Positions 37,562 through 46,364 of a stretch of 64,000 bases of DNA are shown here, piece after piece; the first letter of the stretch is position 1, and each line of letters begins with the position of its first letter. Location: contig JAKTNK010000010.1 of the NCBI GenBank assembly GCA_029593465.1, positions 23,420-87,419 of the forward strand. The letters run 5' to 3'. A model generated the notes under the pieces. That model did no database searches. It was not told the origin of the DNA and saw nothing but the letters and a program-made list of their open reading frames with translations. The translations under genes were made by a program, and so were the position numbers. This DNA comes from Streptococcus suis (GTDB lineage: Bacteria; Bacillota; Bacilli; Lactobacillales; Streptococcaceae).

Positions 37562-37861
37562 TTAGGTCCTTAGGTAGTCAGCGGAAAATTCAGCTTGTTC
37601 AATCTTATCTAGCAAGGCTTGACCCTCTTTTGGAGCTTCAAGTTGACAAGTAAATCTTAGGACTTTGTCGGCGTCCAGACTATGAAATGCTTCGAAAGTT
37701 TCATTCTCTTCAACCTGTCTCCAATCCACTTTAAAATTATTAAAGCGAGATAGCTTAATTCTGTCTCCAGCTTCTAGTTCAAGATAAGCATGGCGATATG
37801 TATCCTTGAGCCGTTCAGCACTTTTCAGTCCAGCGAATAGGGGTTGCTTTAACTTTTCCAT
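37562..37861 (-). CDS. hypothetical protein of the island
   Basis: A 99-aa soluble, acidic protein of unknown family, beginning MEKLKQPLFAGLKSAERLKD with a central LSRFNNFKVDWRQVEENETF. GAAAGGAG lies at ideal distance before ATG 37861, so it is probably expressed. It is divergent from the type III restriction operon and followed by a terminator. It resembles the small accessory proteins of streptococcal integrative elements only in size and setting. An antirestriction, antitoxin or regulatory role is possible but nothing in the sequence shows it. Confidence 0.6.
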   Translation of the reverse strand: MEKLKQPLFAGLKSAERLKDTYRHAYLELEAGDRIKLSRFNNFKVDWRQVEENETFEAFHSLDADKVLRFTCQLEAPKEGQALLDKIEQAEFSADYLRT

Positions 37862-37989
37862 AAAAATCTCCTTTCGAGTTAGGTTGTTGCTCTCAGAGGA
37901 TAACTCTCTTTGCGAGAAAAGTCCAGTGTTTTTTGGAGAAAATGTCAGTGAGTAAGTACCGAGAAGATTATGAGAACGGTGTCAAGATA

Positions 37990-37998
37990 TGCTATAAT
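37990..37998 (+). promoter_or_regulatory. extended -10 promoter of the type III R-M operon
   Basis: TGCTATAAT, with no good -35. The leader from about 38005 to the mod start at 38146 contains the tandem hairpin repeats. Confidence 0.6.
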
Positions 37999-38024
37999 AG
38001 AACCAGAAAAATTCAATCAACCCG

Positions 38025-38098
38025 AAGGGTACCCTTCCTTTATTATATTCATAATAAAGGAAGGGTACCCTTCCTTTATTATATTCATAATAAAGGAA
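38025..38098 (+). repeat. two tandem 36-bp repeats forming nested hairpins in the mod leader
   Basis: Bases 38025-38060 and 38061-38096 are identical. Each unit starts AAGGGTACCCTTCC and contains the small hairpin TTATTAT-ATTC-ATAATAA. Because of the duplication, 38025-38046 and 38051-38072 are a perfect 22-base inverted repeat with the loop ATTC. A second hairpin (38071-38082 with 38087-38098) follows. There is no T-run after either, so these are not standard terminators. Confidence 0.9.
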
Positions 38099-38145
38099 TA
38101 CCATCAGCCCTTCAACAATTTTTAGCTGAAAGGTAGACCAATATA

Positions 38146-40053
38146 ATGAAGCAAGACTTAGAGCGACTCCTAGAACAAAATGAAACCTTTATGGTGGAAG
38201 GTGTACTCAACAAAAATAAATTGGCTGAGTTGGCGCGACAGTACAATCCTGAACTGCTTAATCTTTTAATGTCTGATGATAAGATTTCCCAACATTTCTT
38301 TGCCACGCTTGAAACTGGCGTTCTTGTCTTCAAAAAAGATGTTTTTTTGCAGTTTTTGAACAATAAGGAGTTTCTACCTGATAGCTTTACTGCCTATAAG
38401 ACAAAGATTGGTTTAGCGACTGGTGATAAATACCTTTCCGAAAATCAAGAAGTTGTCCTCAACTTCCCTTATAAAGACTGTATCCTTGAAGGTGGACAGA
38501 CTAAGGATGATGCCAAACGTCAGGAGATTTTCTTTAATGAAACGCTTGCGCCAACGGAAATCAATCGCTTGTTGGACGACAAAGTTTTAACCAACTTTCA
38601 ACGCTATGATGAAACTGGAGAGCATGAAGTAGAAGAACTCAATGCTACCGATAACCTCATCATCAAAGGCAATAACCTCATTGCTCTTCATAGCCTCAAG
38701 AAACGCTTTGCTGGTAAGGTTAAGCTGATTTATATTGATCCACCTTACAATACGGGGAATGATGGTTTTAATTATAATGACACGTTCAATCATTCAACGT
38801 GGTTGATTTTTATGAAGAATCGTTTAGAGGTAGCTCGGGAGCTGCTTTCAGATGAAGGTGTGATTTTCTTGAGTATAGATCGAAATGAATTTGCAGAATT
38901 AAAAGTTATACTTGATGAGATATTTAGAGGTGGGTATCAAGGAACTGTCATAAATATTTCTACACCAAACGGTAGGGACTACGGTAATTTTGCACAAACA
39001 CATGATTATATACATATCTACTCTAAAAATAGAGATAAAGTAGTACTTAACCCATTAGAAGCAGAAAAAGATAAATTTAAGAAAAAGGATAGTTTAGGTA
39101 GTTATTATCTTCATCCATTATTTAATAGTAATTCAGCATTTCATAGTGAAAATCGCCCTAACCTTTATTATCCTTTTTATATTTCAGGTGATTGCGATAG
39201 CGAGGAGTATTATAGCTTGTCCGTAATTAGAGATGAACAACATACAGTCGAAGTATATCCACCTAAATCTCAGACAGATGGTACACAGTTTGTATGGAGA
39301 TGGGGGAAAGAAAAAGCGACGAGTGAAAAATATGATTTGGTTGCTCAGAAAAAAACGGATGGTACTTATCGAATTGCACAAAAAATGAGACCTAAGAAGC
39401 AAATAGCTAGAACCGTTTGGAGTGAAACTAGCTTTACAAACAGACGTGGAACTGAGGAGCTTCAGCTGATTTTTGGAGAAAAAATATTTTCATTTCCTAA
39501 ACCAGAAAATTTAATTAAAAGAATTATTGAAATTGCTACAAATGAAGGTGACATTGTCCTCGACTACCACCTTGGTTCAGGCACGACGGCAGCCGTTGCC
39601 CACAAGATGAACCGCCAATATATCGGCATTGAGCAGATGGATTATATTGAGACGGTTTCGGTGGAACGATTGAAAAAGGTTATCGCTGGTGAGCAAGGCG
39701 GCATCTCGAAAGACGTCAACTGGACAGGTGGAGGCAGTTTTGTTTACGCCGAACTCAAAAATGATGCTCAGGACTTCAAAAATGCTATCCTTGAGGCGAC
39801 AACAACTGAAAAATTGCTGGAGCTGTTTGATCTTGCTAAAAAATCATCATTTCTATCTTACCGTATTGACCCCAAAAAGCTAAAAACGAATGAGTTTTGT
39901 CAACTTTCCTTGGCAGAACAAAAGCAACTCTTGTCTGAGATTATCGACAATAATAATCTCTATGTGAATTATGATGATATGGATGATAGCGATTATCAGG
40001 TGTCTGCCAATGACAAAAAGCTCAATCATGCTTTCTACGGAAAGGAAAAATAA
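38146..40053 (+). CDS. mod: type III restriction-modification methyltransferase (Mod)
   Basis: Adenine methyltransferase and DNA-recognition subunit of a type III system, 635 aa. Catalytic motif IV DPPYNTGND is at residues 198-206 and the AdoMet motif I (HLGSGTT, from about 475) comes after it, the order of beta-class enzymes. The recognition region lies between them (about 250-465). There the DNA is visibly more AT-rich than the flanks, which suggests past exchange of specificity. AAAGG lies 12 bases before ATG 38146. res starts three bases after the stop, so the two are one operon. The modified site cannot be predicted. Confidence 0.95.
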   Translation: MKQDLERLLEQNETFMVEGVLNKNKLAELARQYNPELLNLLMSDDKISQHFFATLETGVLVFKKDVFLQFLNNKEFLPDSFTAYKTKIGLATGDKYLSENQEVVLNFPYKDCILEGGQTKDDAKRQEIFFNETLAPTEINRLLDDKVLTNFQRYDETGEHEVEELNATDNLIIKGNNLIALHSLKKRFAGKVKLIYIDPPYNTGNDGFNYNDTFNHSTWLIFMKNRLEVARELLSDEGVIFLSIDRNEFAELKVILDEIFRGGYQGTVINISTPNGRDYGNFAQTHDYIHIYSKNRDKVVLNPLEAEKDKFKKKDSLGSYYLHPLFNSNSAFHSENRPNLYYPFYISGDCDSEEYYSLSVIRDEQHTVEVYPPKSQTDGTQFVWRWGKEKATSEKYDLVAQKKTDGTYRIAQKMRPKKQIARTVWSETSFTNRRGTEELQLIFGEKIFSFPKPENLIKRIIEIATNEGDIVLDYHLGSGTTAAVAHKMNRQYIGIEQMDYIETVSVERLKKVIAGEQGGISKDVNWTGGGSFVYAELKNDAQDFKNAILEATTTEKLLELFDLAKKSSFLSYRIDPKKLKTNEFCQLSLAEQKQLLSEIIDNNNLYVNYDDMDDSDYQVSANDKKLNHAFYGKEK

Positions 40054-40056
40054 GCC

Positions 40057-42693
40057 ATGTCCTTTATTTACGAAACTTATGACACAGTCAGTCGGTCTGG
40101 TTTTAAGGATTTTCGAGCGGATTTGCCAGACTATATCACTAAAAACCTCAAACATCCTCTGCGTCCCTATCAGCAAGAAGCTATTGGACGGTATTTGCAT
40201 TACAAGACGGATACAAATAGAGCTATTCCTGAACAAGTTCTCTATAATATGGCGACAGGTTCAGGAAAAACCTTGCTCATGGCTGCGGTAATTCTTGAAA
40301 AGTACCATCAAGGCGAGCGAAATTTCATATTCTTTGTCAACAACGATAACATTCTAACCAAAACCAAGGACAATTTTTTGGAAAGTAGCTCTGGAAAATA
40401 TCTCTTTTCAGAGAAAATTGTCATGGACGGACAAATTGTAACCGTGCGTGAAGTGACAGACTTTTCAGACAGCTGTGATGATAGTGTCAATATCGTCTTC
40501 ACTACCATTCAAAAGCTCCACCAAGACCTTAATACCCCACGAGAAAATCGTCTCTCTTATGAACAATTCAAGGATATTTCGGTTGTTCTGTTGGCAGATG
40601 AAGCCCATCATTTGAATGCTGGCTTGAATGCCGATGAGAAAAAGGATAATACCAGCTGGACTAGCACCATTGAGGCGATTCAAAAGACAGCGAAAAATTC
40701 CAGTATTTTTGAATTTACGGCGACCATTGACCTGACGGATAAGGCACTGGCTCAGAAGTACCAAAAGTCCTTGCTTTTCAAATATGACTTGAAAGAATTT
40801 CGATTGGACAAATATTCCAAAGATGTACTCTTTCATTTAGTAGATGGCGATGTCAATCATCGTATGTTGCAGGCGATTCTTATCAGTCAGTACCGCAAGA
40901 AAATCGCTCTGAAAAATGGAATCAACCTAAAACCCTTGGTCATGTTTAAGTCGCAGAAAATTGCTGAGAGCCAAGGAAATATGGACGCATTTTTGGTTTT
41001 GCTGGACAATCTTGTTTCGTCAGATATTCAAGACCAACGTGAACTCGTTTCAGAGATGGACGAAAAGTCCAGTATTTTGAAAAAGGCATTTTCGTATTTC
41101 GAAAAAGTTGGCATTTCTGACGCTGACTTGGTGGCAGAGCTTCAGGAAGACTTTCGCAAAGAACGCCTGCTTTTGGTAGACGGCAAAAATAAGAATAAAG
41201 ATAGTCTCAATCTTCTCAATACCTTGGAGCAACCAACAAATGAAATCCGTGCCATTTTTGCCGTGGATATGCTCAATGAAGGCTGGGACGTCCTGAATCT
41301 TTTTGATATTGTCAGATTGTATGATACTCGTGACGGAAAAACGACGAAAAATGGCTTCGTCGCAGGTAAAACTACCAACACCGAAAAGCAGTTGATTGGT
41401 CGTGGTGCCCGTTATTACCCCTTTGTCATTGGTGACAATGTGGAGGAAAAATACACTCGTAAGTTTGACAATAATGAAAATAATGAGCTTCGTGTTATTG
41501 AACAACTTCATTATCACTCTGCAAATAATCCACGTTATATCTCAGAGCTCAAACAGGTCTTGCGTGAGTCAGGTATTTTTGATGACCAAAATTTGGAAGA
41601 ACGTGAGTTGAAATTGAAAGAGTCATTCAAAAATACTCGGACCTATACAGATGGCGTCGTCTGGATGAACAGACGTCTTTCTTACCAACAACTCCTTGAG
41701 GAGCGTCAAGAAAGTCTGTTTGATACGAGTTTTATCCCTAAGTCCTTTGACGTCAAACTCCCGACACAAGGGGTTCGAGACATTGCGGCTTTCGATGAAG
41801 GGACTTATATTTCAGAGGCTTTAGAAGCATTTAGCTTTAAGTTTGGAAAAGTTATTGGTAAGAACATTGTTAGAGCAGCTATCAATCGCAATAACAAGTT
41901 TTCTTTTGCTAATCTTCAAAAAGCATTCCTAGGTCTTTCAAGTATTGCTGGTTTTATTGACATGCTTTCAGACATTGATATGCGAGTCGAGTCTCAGCAT
42001 AAAATGCTAAGTGACTTGACGCCAGATGATAAACTCTATATCACGGAGAAACTTTTCCATCATATTGAAAAAGACTTGATTGCGACAGAGGAGCGTTTCT
42101 TCGGGTCGGAAAAATTTGAACAATATAAAATTAAAGATCTTTTCGAAGATAGTATCCTACGAAAATACACTATCAACCAGCAAAGTCAGGCAGAATTTGG
42201 TCTCTCACAAAAAAATCCTGCTGAGACTCAGTATTTCGAAGACTTAGATAATCTGGACTGGTACGCCTACGATGACAACTTTGGCACAAGTGAGGAAAAA
42301 CTACTTGTTCGTTCGATTAAGGATTTAATGGTTGAACTTGAAGAAAAATGGACTGATATTTACCTACTTCGAAACGAAAAAGCTGTTAAAATTTATAGTT
42401 TTGACAAAGGTCAATCTTTTGAACCAGACTTTCTCATGTTTGCCAACGACAAGAAGACGGGTAATGTCTCATGGCAGATTTTCATTGAACCAAAAGGTAG
42501 CCAGTTCTTGGATGCCGATAATACCTTTAAAAACAGCAAAGAAGGTTGGAAACAGGAATTCTTACGTCAAATTTCTGAACGAGACGAAGCGAGGACGCTG
42601 GTTGATGATGACCGATATCGCATTGTGGGATTGCCGTTCTTTAATGAAGCGGTAAGTAAAGATGAGGTTAAGGTAAAATTAAGAATACTTTAA
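40057..42693 (+). CDS. res: type III restriction enzyme (Res)
   Basis: Helicase-nuclease subunit that with Mod cuts unmodified DNA after ATP-dependent sliding or communication between two sites. The 878-aa protein has Walker A ATGSGKT at 66-72, DEAH at 181-184, and superfamily 2 helicase motifs such as FTATIDLTD and NEGWDVLNLFDI. At the C-terminus a PD-(D/E)xK nuclease is visible as EPD at 789-791 and EPK at 811-813. It is full length with no frameshift. AAAGGA precedes ATG 40057. Confidence 0.95.
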   Translation: MSFIYETYDTVSRSGFKDFRADLPDYITKNLKHPLRPYQQEAIGRYLHYKTDTNRAIPEQVLYNMATGSGKTLLMAAVILEKYHQGERNFIFFVNNDNILTKTKDNFLESSSGKYLFSEKIVMDGQIVTVREVTDFSDSCDDSVNIVFTTIQKLHQDLNTPRENRLSYEQFKDISVVLLADEAHHLNAGLNADEKKDNTSWTSTIEAIQKTAKNSSIFEFTATIDLTDKALAQKYQKSLLFKYDLKEFRLDKYSKDVLFHLVDGDVNHRMLQAILISQYRKKIALKNGINLKPLVMFKSQKIAESQGNMDAFLVLLDNLVSSDIQDQRELVSEMDEKSSILKKAFSYFEKVGISDADLVAELQEDFRKERLLLVDGKNKNKDSLNLLNTLEQPTNEIRAIFAVDMLNEGWDVLNLFDIVRLYDTRDGKTTKNGFVAGKTTNTEKQLIGRGARYYPFVIGDNVEEKYTRKFDNNENNELRVIEQLHYHSANNPRYISELKQVLRESGIFDDQNLEERELKLKESFKNTRTYTDGVVWMNRRLSYQQLLEERQESLFDTSFIPKSFDVKLPTQGVRDIAAFDEGTYISEALEAFSFKFGKVIGKNIVRAAINRNNKFSFANLQKAFLGLSSIAGFIDMLSDIDMRVESQHKMLSDLTPDDKLYITEKLFHHIEKDLIATEERFFGSEKFEQYKIKDLFEDSILRKYTINQQSQAEFGLSQKNPAETQYFEDLDNLDWYAYDDNFGTSEEKLLVRSIKDLMVELEEKWTDIYLLRNEKAVKIYSFDKGQSFEPDFLMFANDKKTGNVSWQIFIEPKGSQFLDADNTFKNSKEGWKQEFLRQISERDEARTLVDDDRYRIVGLPFFNEAVSKDEVKVKLRIL

Positions 42694-42710
42694 ATTAAAT
42701 AGGTGTTATC

Positions 42711-44189
42711 GTGTATATTTCTAAAATTAGATTAGTAAACTTCAAAAGTTTTAAGGGTGAACATATTATTGAGTTTTCAGAAGGTATTAATTTTTTCGTA
42801 GGAAATAATAACTGTGGTAAAACGACCATTTTTAAGGCAGTTGAATTTATTCAGAGCGGAAAAAATAAATTAGACTTCATAACTCAAGGCATTGAAAGTG
42901 AGAATGTGGCTGTTGAGGTTGAATTTAGAGGAGCAGATCTTAGTGATATCATTAATGATGATAATCTCAATCTAAATAAATACAGTGAGTACGTAATAAA
43001 TAATGAGGATGGAACCTACAGTCTTAGGGTTTTAAGGACATCACAGGAATGTGAAGTAACGCAAGGTAGAAAAACAGTTTCCTTGGATATTTCAAAGGTG
43101 AGGATTTATAATCCAAATTCAACCGAGGAAGAAGAGATAAAAAGGTTTGAGAACCCTACAGGTATTGATAAAACGATTACTGCATTATTTGATGCTCAGT
43201 TTGTTTATTCGGATATAAAAAACGAGGACTATCAAGATTTTGGTAAGACAAAAATAATAGGTAAAATAATTAATGATATAACAAAAGATTTCCAGAAAGG
43301 AGATGTTTGGAAAGAGTTTCAAGATTCCCATAAAAAGACTTTTGGAGACGAAGGTTTAGGTAAGATTCTTGAAGGAGTTGCGACTAAAATTTCTTCGGTA
43401 CTTAAAGAGCAATACGGAGACGGTGAAGTTCAATTTAATTTTGGATTACCTGAAATTGATAATTTCTTTAAAACGGGTAGTTTACTCCTTTCGGACAATG
43501 GTATTTCTACTTCCGTCTCAGAAAAAGGCACTGGAATGCAACGTGCATTAGCTCTAAGTTTAATTCAAGTGTATGCTGGTGTTCTTGATAATGAAGAGGA
43601 TGCATTATCTAAACCAATTATGTTTTTTATTGATGAGCCTGAGACATTTTTACACCCTAAGGCACAAGATAAACTTATCGATTCGCTTAATAAAATTTCT
43701 GAAAAATATCAAGTTTTTATTACTACTCATTCTCCGTACTTACTAAAGAAATTTGATACTCAAACTCAGCAAATCAATATTTTTTCTAAGAATGATGAGG
43801 GGGTGAATTCTGTATCGGATAAGCGAGAATTAAATTTATTCGGTGTTTCTTCACCAACGATTGGGGAGATTAACTATACTGCTTTTGGAGTAAATAGCGT
43901 GGAATTTCACAATGAACTATATGGATTTATTCAAGCAAAAGCGATTGATGAAGATGAAAAAAACTACTTCGAAAAAGAATTTGAAAAATGGCTTGTAGAT
44001 AAAGGTGTAGCTCAAAATAAGGATTATTATCGTTTGTTGAAAAACGGAGATGTTCAACAGGAGCAAAAAACTCTTCCAACCTCTATTCGTAATATTATTC
44101 ATCATCCTGAGAATCCACACAATAGTTATACTATAGAAAATCTTGAGGAATCAATTGAATCTTTGCTAAATATTATAAAAAACAATTAA
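42711..44189 (+). CDS. RecF/OLD-like AAA ATPase linked to the type III R-M genes
   Basis: A 492-aa ATPase, last gene of the mod-res operon and 17 bases after res. Start GTG 42711 follows AGGTG. Walker A GNNNCGKTT is at 31-39, a signature-like SEKGTGMQRALALSLIQVYA is in the second half, Walker B FIDEPETFLHPKA has its acidic pair near 308-309, and a conserved THSPYLL follows. No TOPRIM nuclease domain is seen, unlike OLD proteins. The C-terminal tail contains RNIIHH at 460-465, fitting the Rx4-6H pattern of HEPN RNases, in an IHHPEN context common to this ATPase group. The sequence is much more AT-rich than the chromosome. A role as an extra defence effector or guard is inference. Confidence 0.75.
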   Translation: MYISKIRLVNFKSFKGEHIIEFSEGINFFVGNNNCGKTTIFKAVEFIQSGKNKLDFITQGIESENVAVEVEFRGADLSDIINDDNLNLNKYSEYVINNEDGTYSLRVLRTSQECEVTQGRKTVSLDISKVRIYNPNSTEEEEIKRFENPTGIDKTITALFDAQFVYSDIKNEDYQDFGKTKIIGKIINDITKDFQKGDVWKEFQDSHKKTFGDEGLGKILEGVATKISSVLKEQYGDGEVQFNFGLPEIDNFFKTGSLLLSDNGISTSVSEKGTGMQRALALSLIQVYAGVLDNEEDALSKPIMFFIDEPETFLHPKAQDKLIDSLNKISEKYQVFITTHSPYLLKKFDTQTQQINIFSKNDEGVNSVSDKRELNLFGVSSPTIGEINYTAFGVNSVEFHNELYGFIQAKAIDEDEKNYFEKEFEKWLVDKGVAQNKDYYRLLKNGDVQQEQKTLPTSIRNIIHHPENPHNSYTIENLEESIESLLNIIKNN

Positions 44190-44200
44190 ATTAGATAGCT

Positions 44201-44232
44201 AAAAAAACAGGATAAATTTCCTGTTTTTTTTA
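44201..44232 (+). terminator. intrinsic terminator of the mod-res-ATPase operon
   Basis: Perfect 11-base stem (44201-44211 with 44220-44230) around an eight-base loop; A-run before and T-run after. Confidence 0.85.
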
Positions 44233-44266
44233 ATAAGGTTATAGGAGTGTGTATTATCGATTATAT

Positions 44267-44296
44267 TTTGGACTGTTGTCTGAGCTGTGGTATAAT
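44267..44296 (+). promoter_or_regulatory. uvrC promoter with its -10 six bases from the start codon
   Basis: TTGGAC (44267-44272), 18-base spacer, extended -10 TGGTATAAT ending at 44296. The expected transcription start falls on or beside ATG 44303. Confidence 0.6.
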
Positions 44297-44302
44297 AAAA
44301 CC

Positions 44303-46099
44303 ATGAATCAACTGATTAAAAACAAATTGGAGCTACTCCCTACCAGTCCAGGGTGCTACCTGCATAAAGATAAAACAGGGACAATCATCTATGTTGGAAA
44401 AGCTAAGAACCTTCGCAATCGCGTTCGTTCTTATTTTCGTGGTAGTCACGATACCAAAACCGAAATGTTAGTCTCTGAAATTGCGGACTTTGAATTTATC
44501 GTCACAGAATCCAATATCGAAGCCCTTCTTTTGGAGATTAACTTGATTCAGGAGAACATGCCTAAGTATAATATTAGGCTTAAGGATGATAAATCATATC
44601 CTTTTATCAAAATCACTAATGAGACCTACCCACGGCTACTGATTACGCGTCAGGTCAAAAAAGATGGCGGTCTCTATTTCGGTCCTTATCCAGATGTCTA
44701 TGCGGCTAACGATATTAAACGCTTGTTAGACAGGATGTTTCCGTTTAAAAAATGCAAAAATCCAGCCAATAAAGTTTGTTTCTACTATCATATCGGTCAG
44801 TGTCACGCGCACACGATTTGTCAGACAAATAGGGCTTATTGGGATGGTTTAATCGCAGATGTCAAAAACTTTTTAAATGGTCACGATGATAAAATGGTCA
44901 AGGAATTAAAGGCTAAAATGAGCCAGTTTGCAGAGGAAATGGCTTATGAAAAAGCAGCTGAATACCGTGATCTTTTAACGGCTATTCAGACCTTGCGCAC
45001 TAAGCAGCGTGTGATGAGTCAAGACATGCAAGACCGTGACATTTTTGGTTACTATACGGAAAAAGGATGGATGTGTGTACAGGTTTTCTTTGTTCGTCAA
45101 GGGAAACTAATCCAGCGTGATGTCAATCTCTTTCCCTACTACAATGAACCAGAAGATGATTTCTTGACCTATATGGGGCAGTTCTATCAAGAATCAAAAC
45201 ACCTCATCCCCAAAGAAATCTTTATCCCAGCTGATATTGACGAGGAGTTGGTCAAAGCCCTTGTACCTAGCAAGGTCATCAAACCCCAGCGTGGTGAGAA
45301 GAAGCAGTTAGTCAACTTGGCCATTAAAAATGCGCGTGTCAGCCTTCAGCAACAGTTTAACTTATTGGAAAAAGACCTTCAAAAAACACAAGGCGCGATT
45401 GATAATTTAGGCAAACTGCTGGGCATTGCTACACCAAATCGTATTGAAGCCTTTGATAACTCTAATATTATGGGAACTAGTCCGGTATCGGCCATGGTTG
45501 TCTTTGAAAACGGTAAACCAAATAAAAAAGCCTATCGAAAATATAAGATTAAAACGGTCCAAGGTCCCGATGACTATGCTTCGATGCGTGAGGTCATCAG
45601 GAGACGTTACAGCCGTGTGAAAAGGGATAATCTGCCCATGCCAGACCTTATTATTATTGACGGAGGTCAAGGTCAGGTTAATGTTGCCAAAGAGATCTTG
45701 TATCAGGAGCTTGGTCTTAACATCCCCGTCGCTGGCCTGCAGAAAAATGACAAACACCAGACTCAGGAACTCTTGTTCGGAGAGCCTTTAGAAGTGATTG
45801 ATTTACCGAGAAATTCCGAAGAATTTTTCTTGCTCCATCGTATTCAGGATGAAGTGCATCGTTTCGCCATTACCTTTCATCGGCAATTACGCAGCAAAAA
45901 TTCCTTTAGCTCGAAACTAGATGGTATCAAAGGTTTGGGGCCTAAGCGTAAGCAGCTGTTGTTAAAACACTTCAAATCTATCACCAAGATAGCAGAAGCT
46001 AGCAAGGAAGATTTAATCGCACTAGGCTTGCCAGAGAAGGTGGCAGATGCTTTGAAGCAAAGCTTAGCAGACGGCAGCTTAGATAAAAAGAATAACTGA
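44303..46099 (+). CDS. uvrC: excinuclease ABC subunit C
   Basis: Nuclease that makes both incisions in nucleotide excision repair together with UvrB. The 598-aa protein begins with a GIY-YIG domain ([20 protein letters not shown]). The UvrB-binding UVR region ([16 protein letters not shown]), the RNase H-like C-terminal nuclease with IEAFDNSNI and [12 protein letters not shown], and tandem helix-hairpin-helix motifs ([16 protein letters not shown]) follow. ATG 44303 is the normal UvrC start; no Shine-Dalgarno precedes it and a strong -10 is only six bases away. First core gene after the island. Confidence 0.96.
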   Translation: MNQLIKNKLELLPTSPGCYLHKDKTGTIIYVGKAKNLRNRVRSYFRGSHDTKTEMLVSEIADFEFIVTESNIEALLLEINLIQENMPKYNIRLKDDKSYPFIKITNETYPRLLITRQVKKDGGLYFGPYPDVYAANDIKRLLDRMFPFKKCKNPANKVCFYYHIGQCHAHTICQTNRAYWDGLIADVKNFLNGHDDKMVKELKAKMSQFAEEMAYEKAAEYRDLLTAIQTLRTKQRVMSQDMQDRDIFGYYTEKGWMCVQVFFVRQGKLIQRDVNLFPYYNEPEDDFLTYMGQFYQESKHLIPKEIFIPADIDEELVKALVPSKVIKPQRGEKKQLVNLAIKNARVSLQQQFNLLEKDLQKTQGAIDNLGKLLGIATPNRIEAFDNSNIMGTSPVSAMVVFENGKPNKKAYRKYKIKTVQGPDDYASMREVIRRRYSRVKRDNLPMPDLIIIDGGQGQVNVAKEILYQELGLNIPVAGLQKNDKHQTQELLFGEPLEVIDLPRNSEEFFLLHRIQDEVHRFAITFHRQLRSKNSFSSKLDGIKGLGPKRKQLLLKHFKSITKIAEASKEDLIALGLPEKVADALKQSLADGSLDKKNN

Positions 46100-46293
46100 A
46101 TTTGTCTTATTATTTTCTTATTAGGTATAGTTAAACATCTATTTCAGTTTAGTTATCTGACAGCAGGTTTATAGGTTCTGTAAGGCTTTATTTTTTAGAT
46201 GTTTTTTACAGTTATAGATTATGGACTATGGCACAGTGTTAGCATTTTCCGAGAGGTATCTTTGATTATTCTCGTGAATTCCTATCTGTTTCA

Positions 46294-46302
46294 TGGTATA
46301 AT
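46294..46302 (+). promoter_or_regulatory. extended -10 promoter of pepV
   Basis: TGGTATAAT; start codon at 46365. The remaining 265-base gap after uvrC shows no gene or clear terminator. Confidence 0.55.
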
Positions 46303-46364
46303 GAAGTATTGAAACTAACAATTTGAACTAGTTTAGTTGATAGAGCAGTAAAGGAGTTTGTAAT

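Noticed and set aside
38025-38098. Repeat pair as a small CRISPR array
   Set aside because: The two 36-base units abut with no spacer, and no cas genes are present; it is a tandem duplication.
37933-38136. 67-codon ORF with the repeated peptide RVPFLYYIHNKG
   Set aside because: It starts at a TTG upstream of the -10 at 37990-37998, lacks a ribosome binding site, and its repeat comes only from the DNA duplication.
38146-40053. Simple-sequence repeat phase variation inside mod
   Set aside because: No homopolymer or short tandem repeat tract that could shift the frame was seen; any switching would have to come from the leader repeats.
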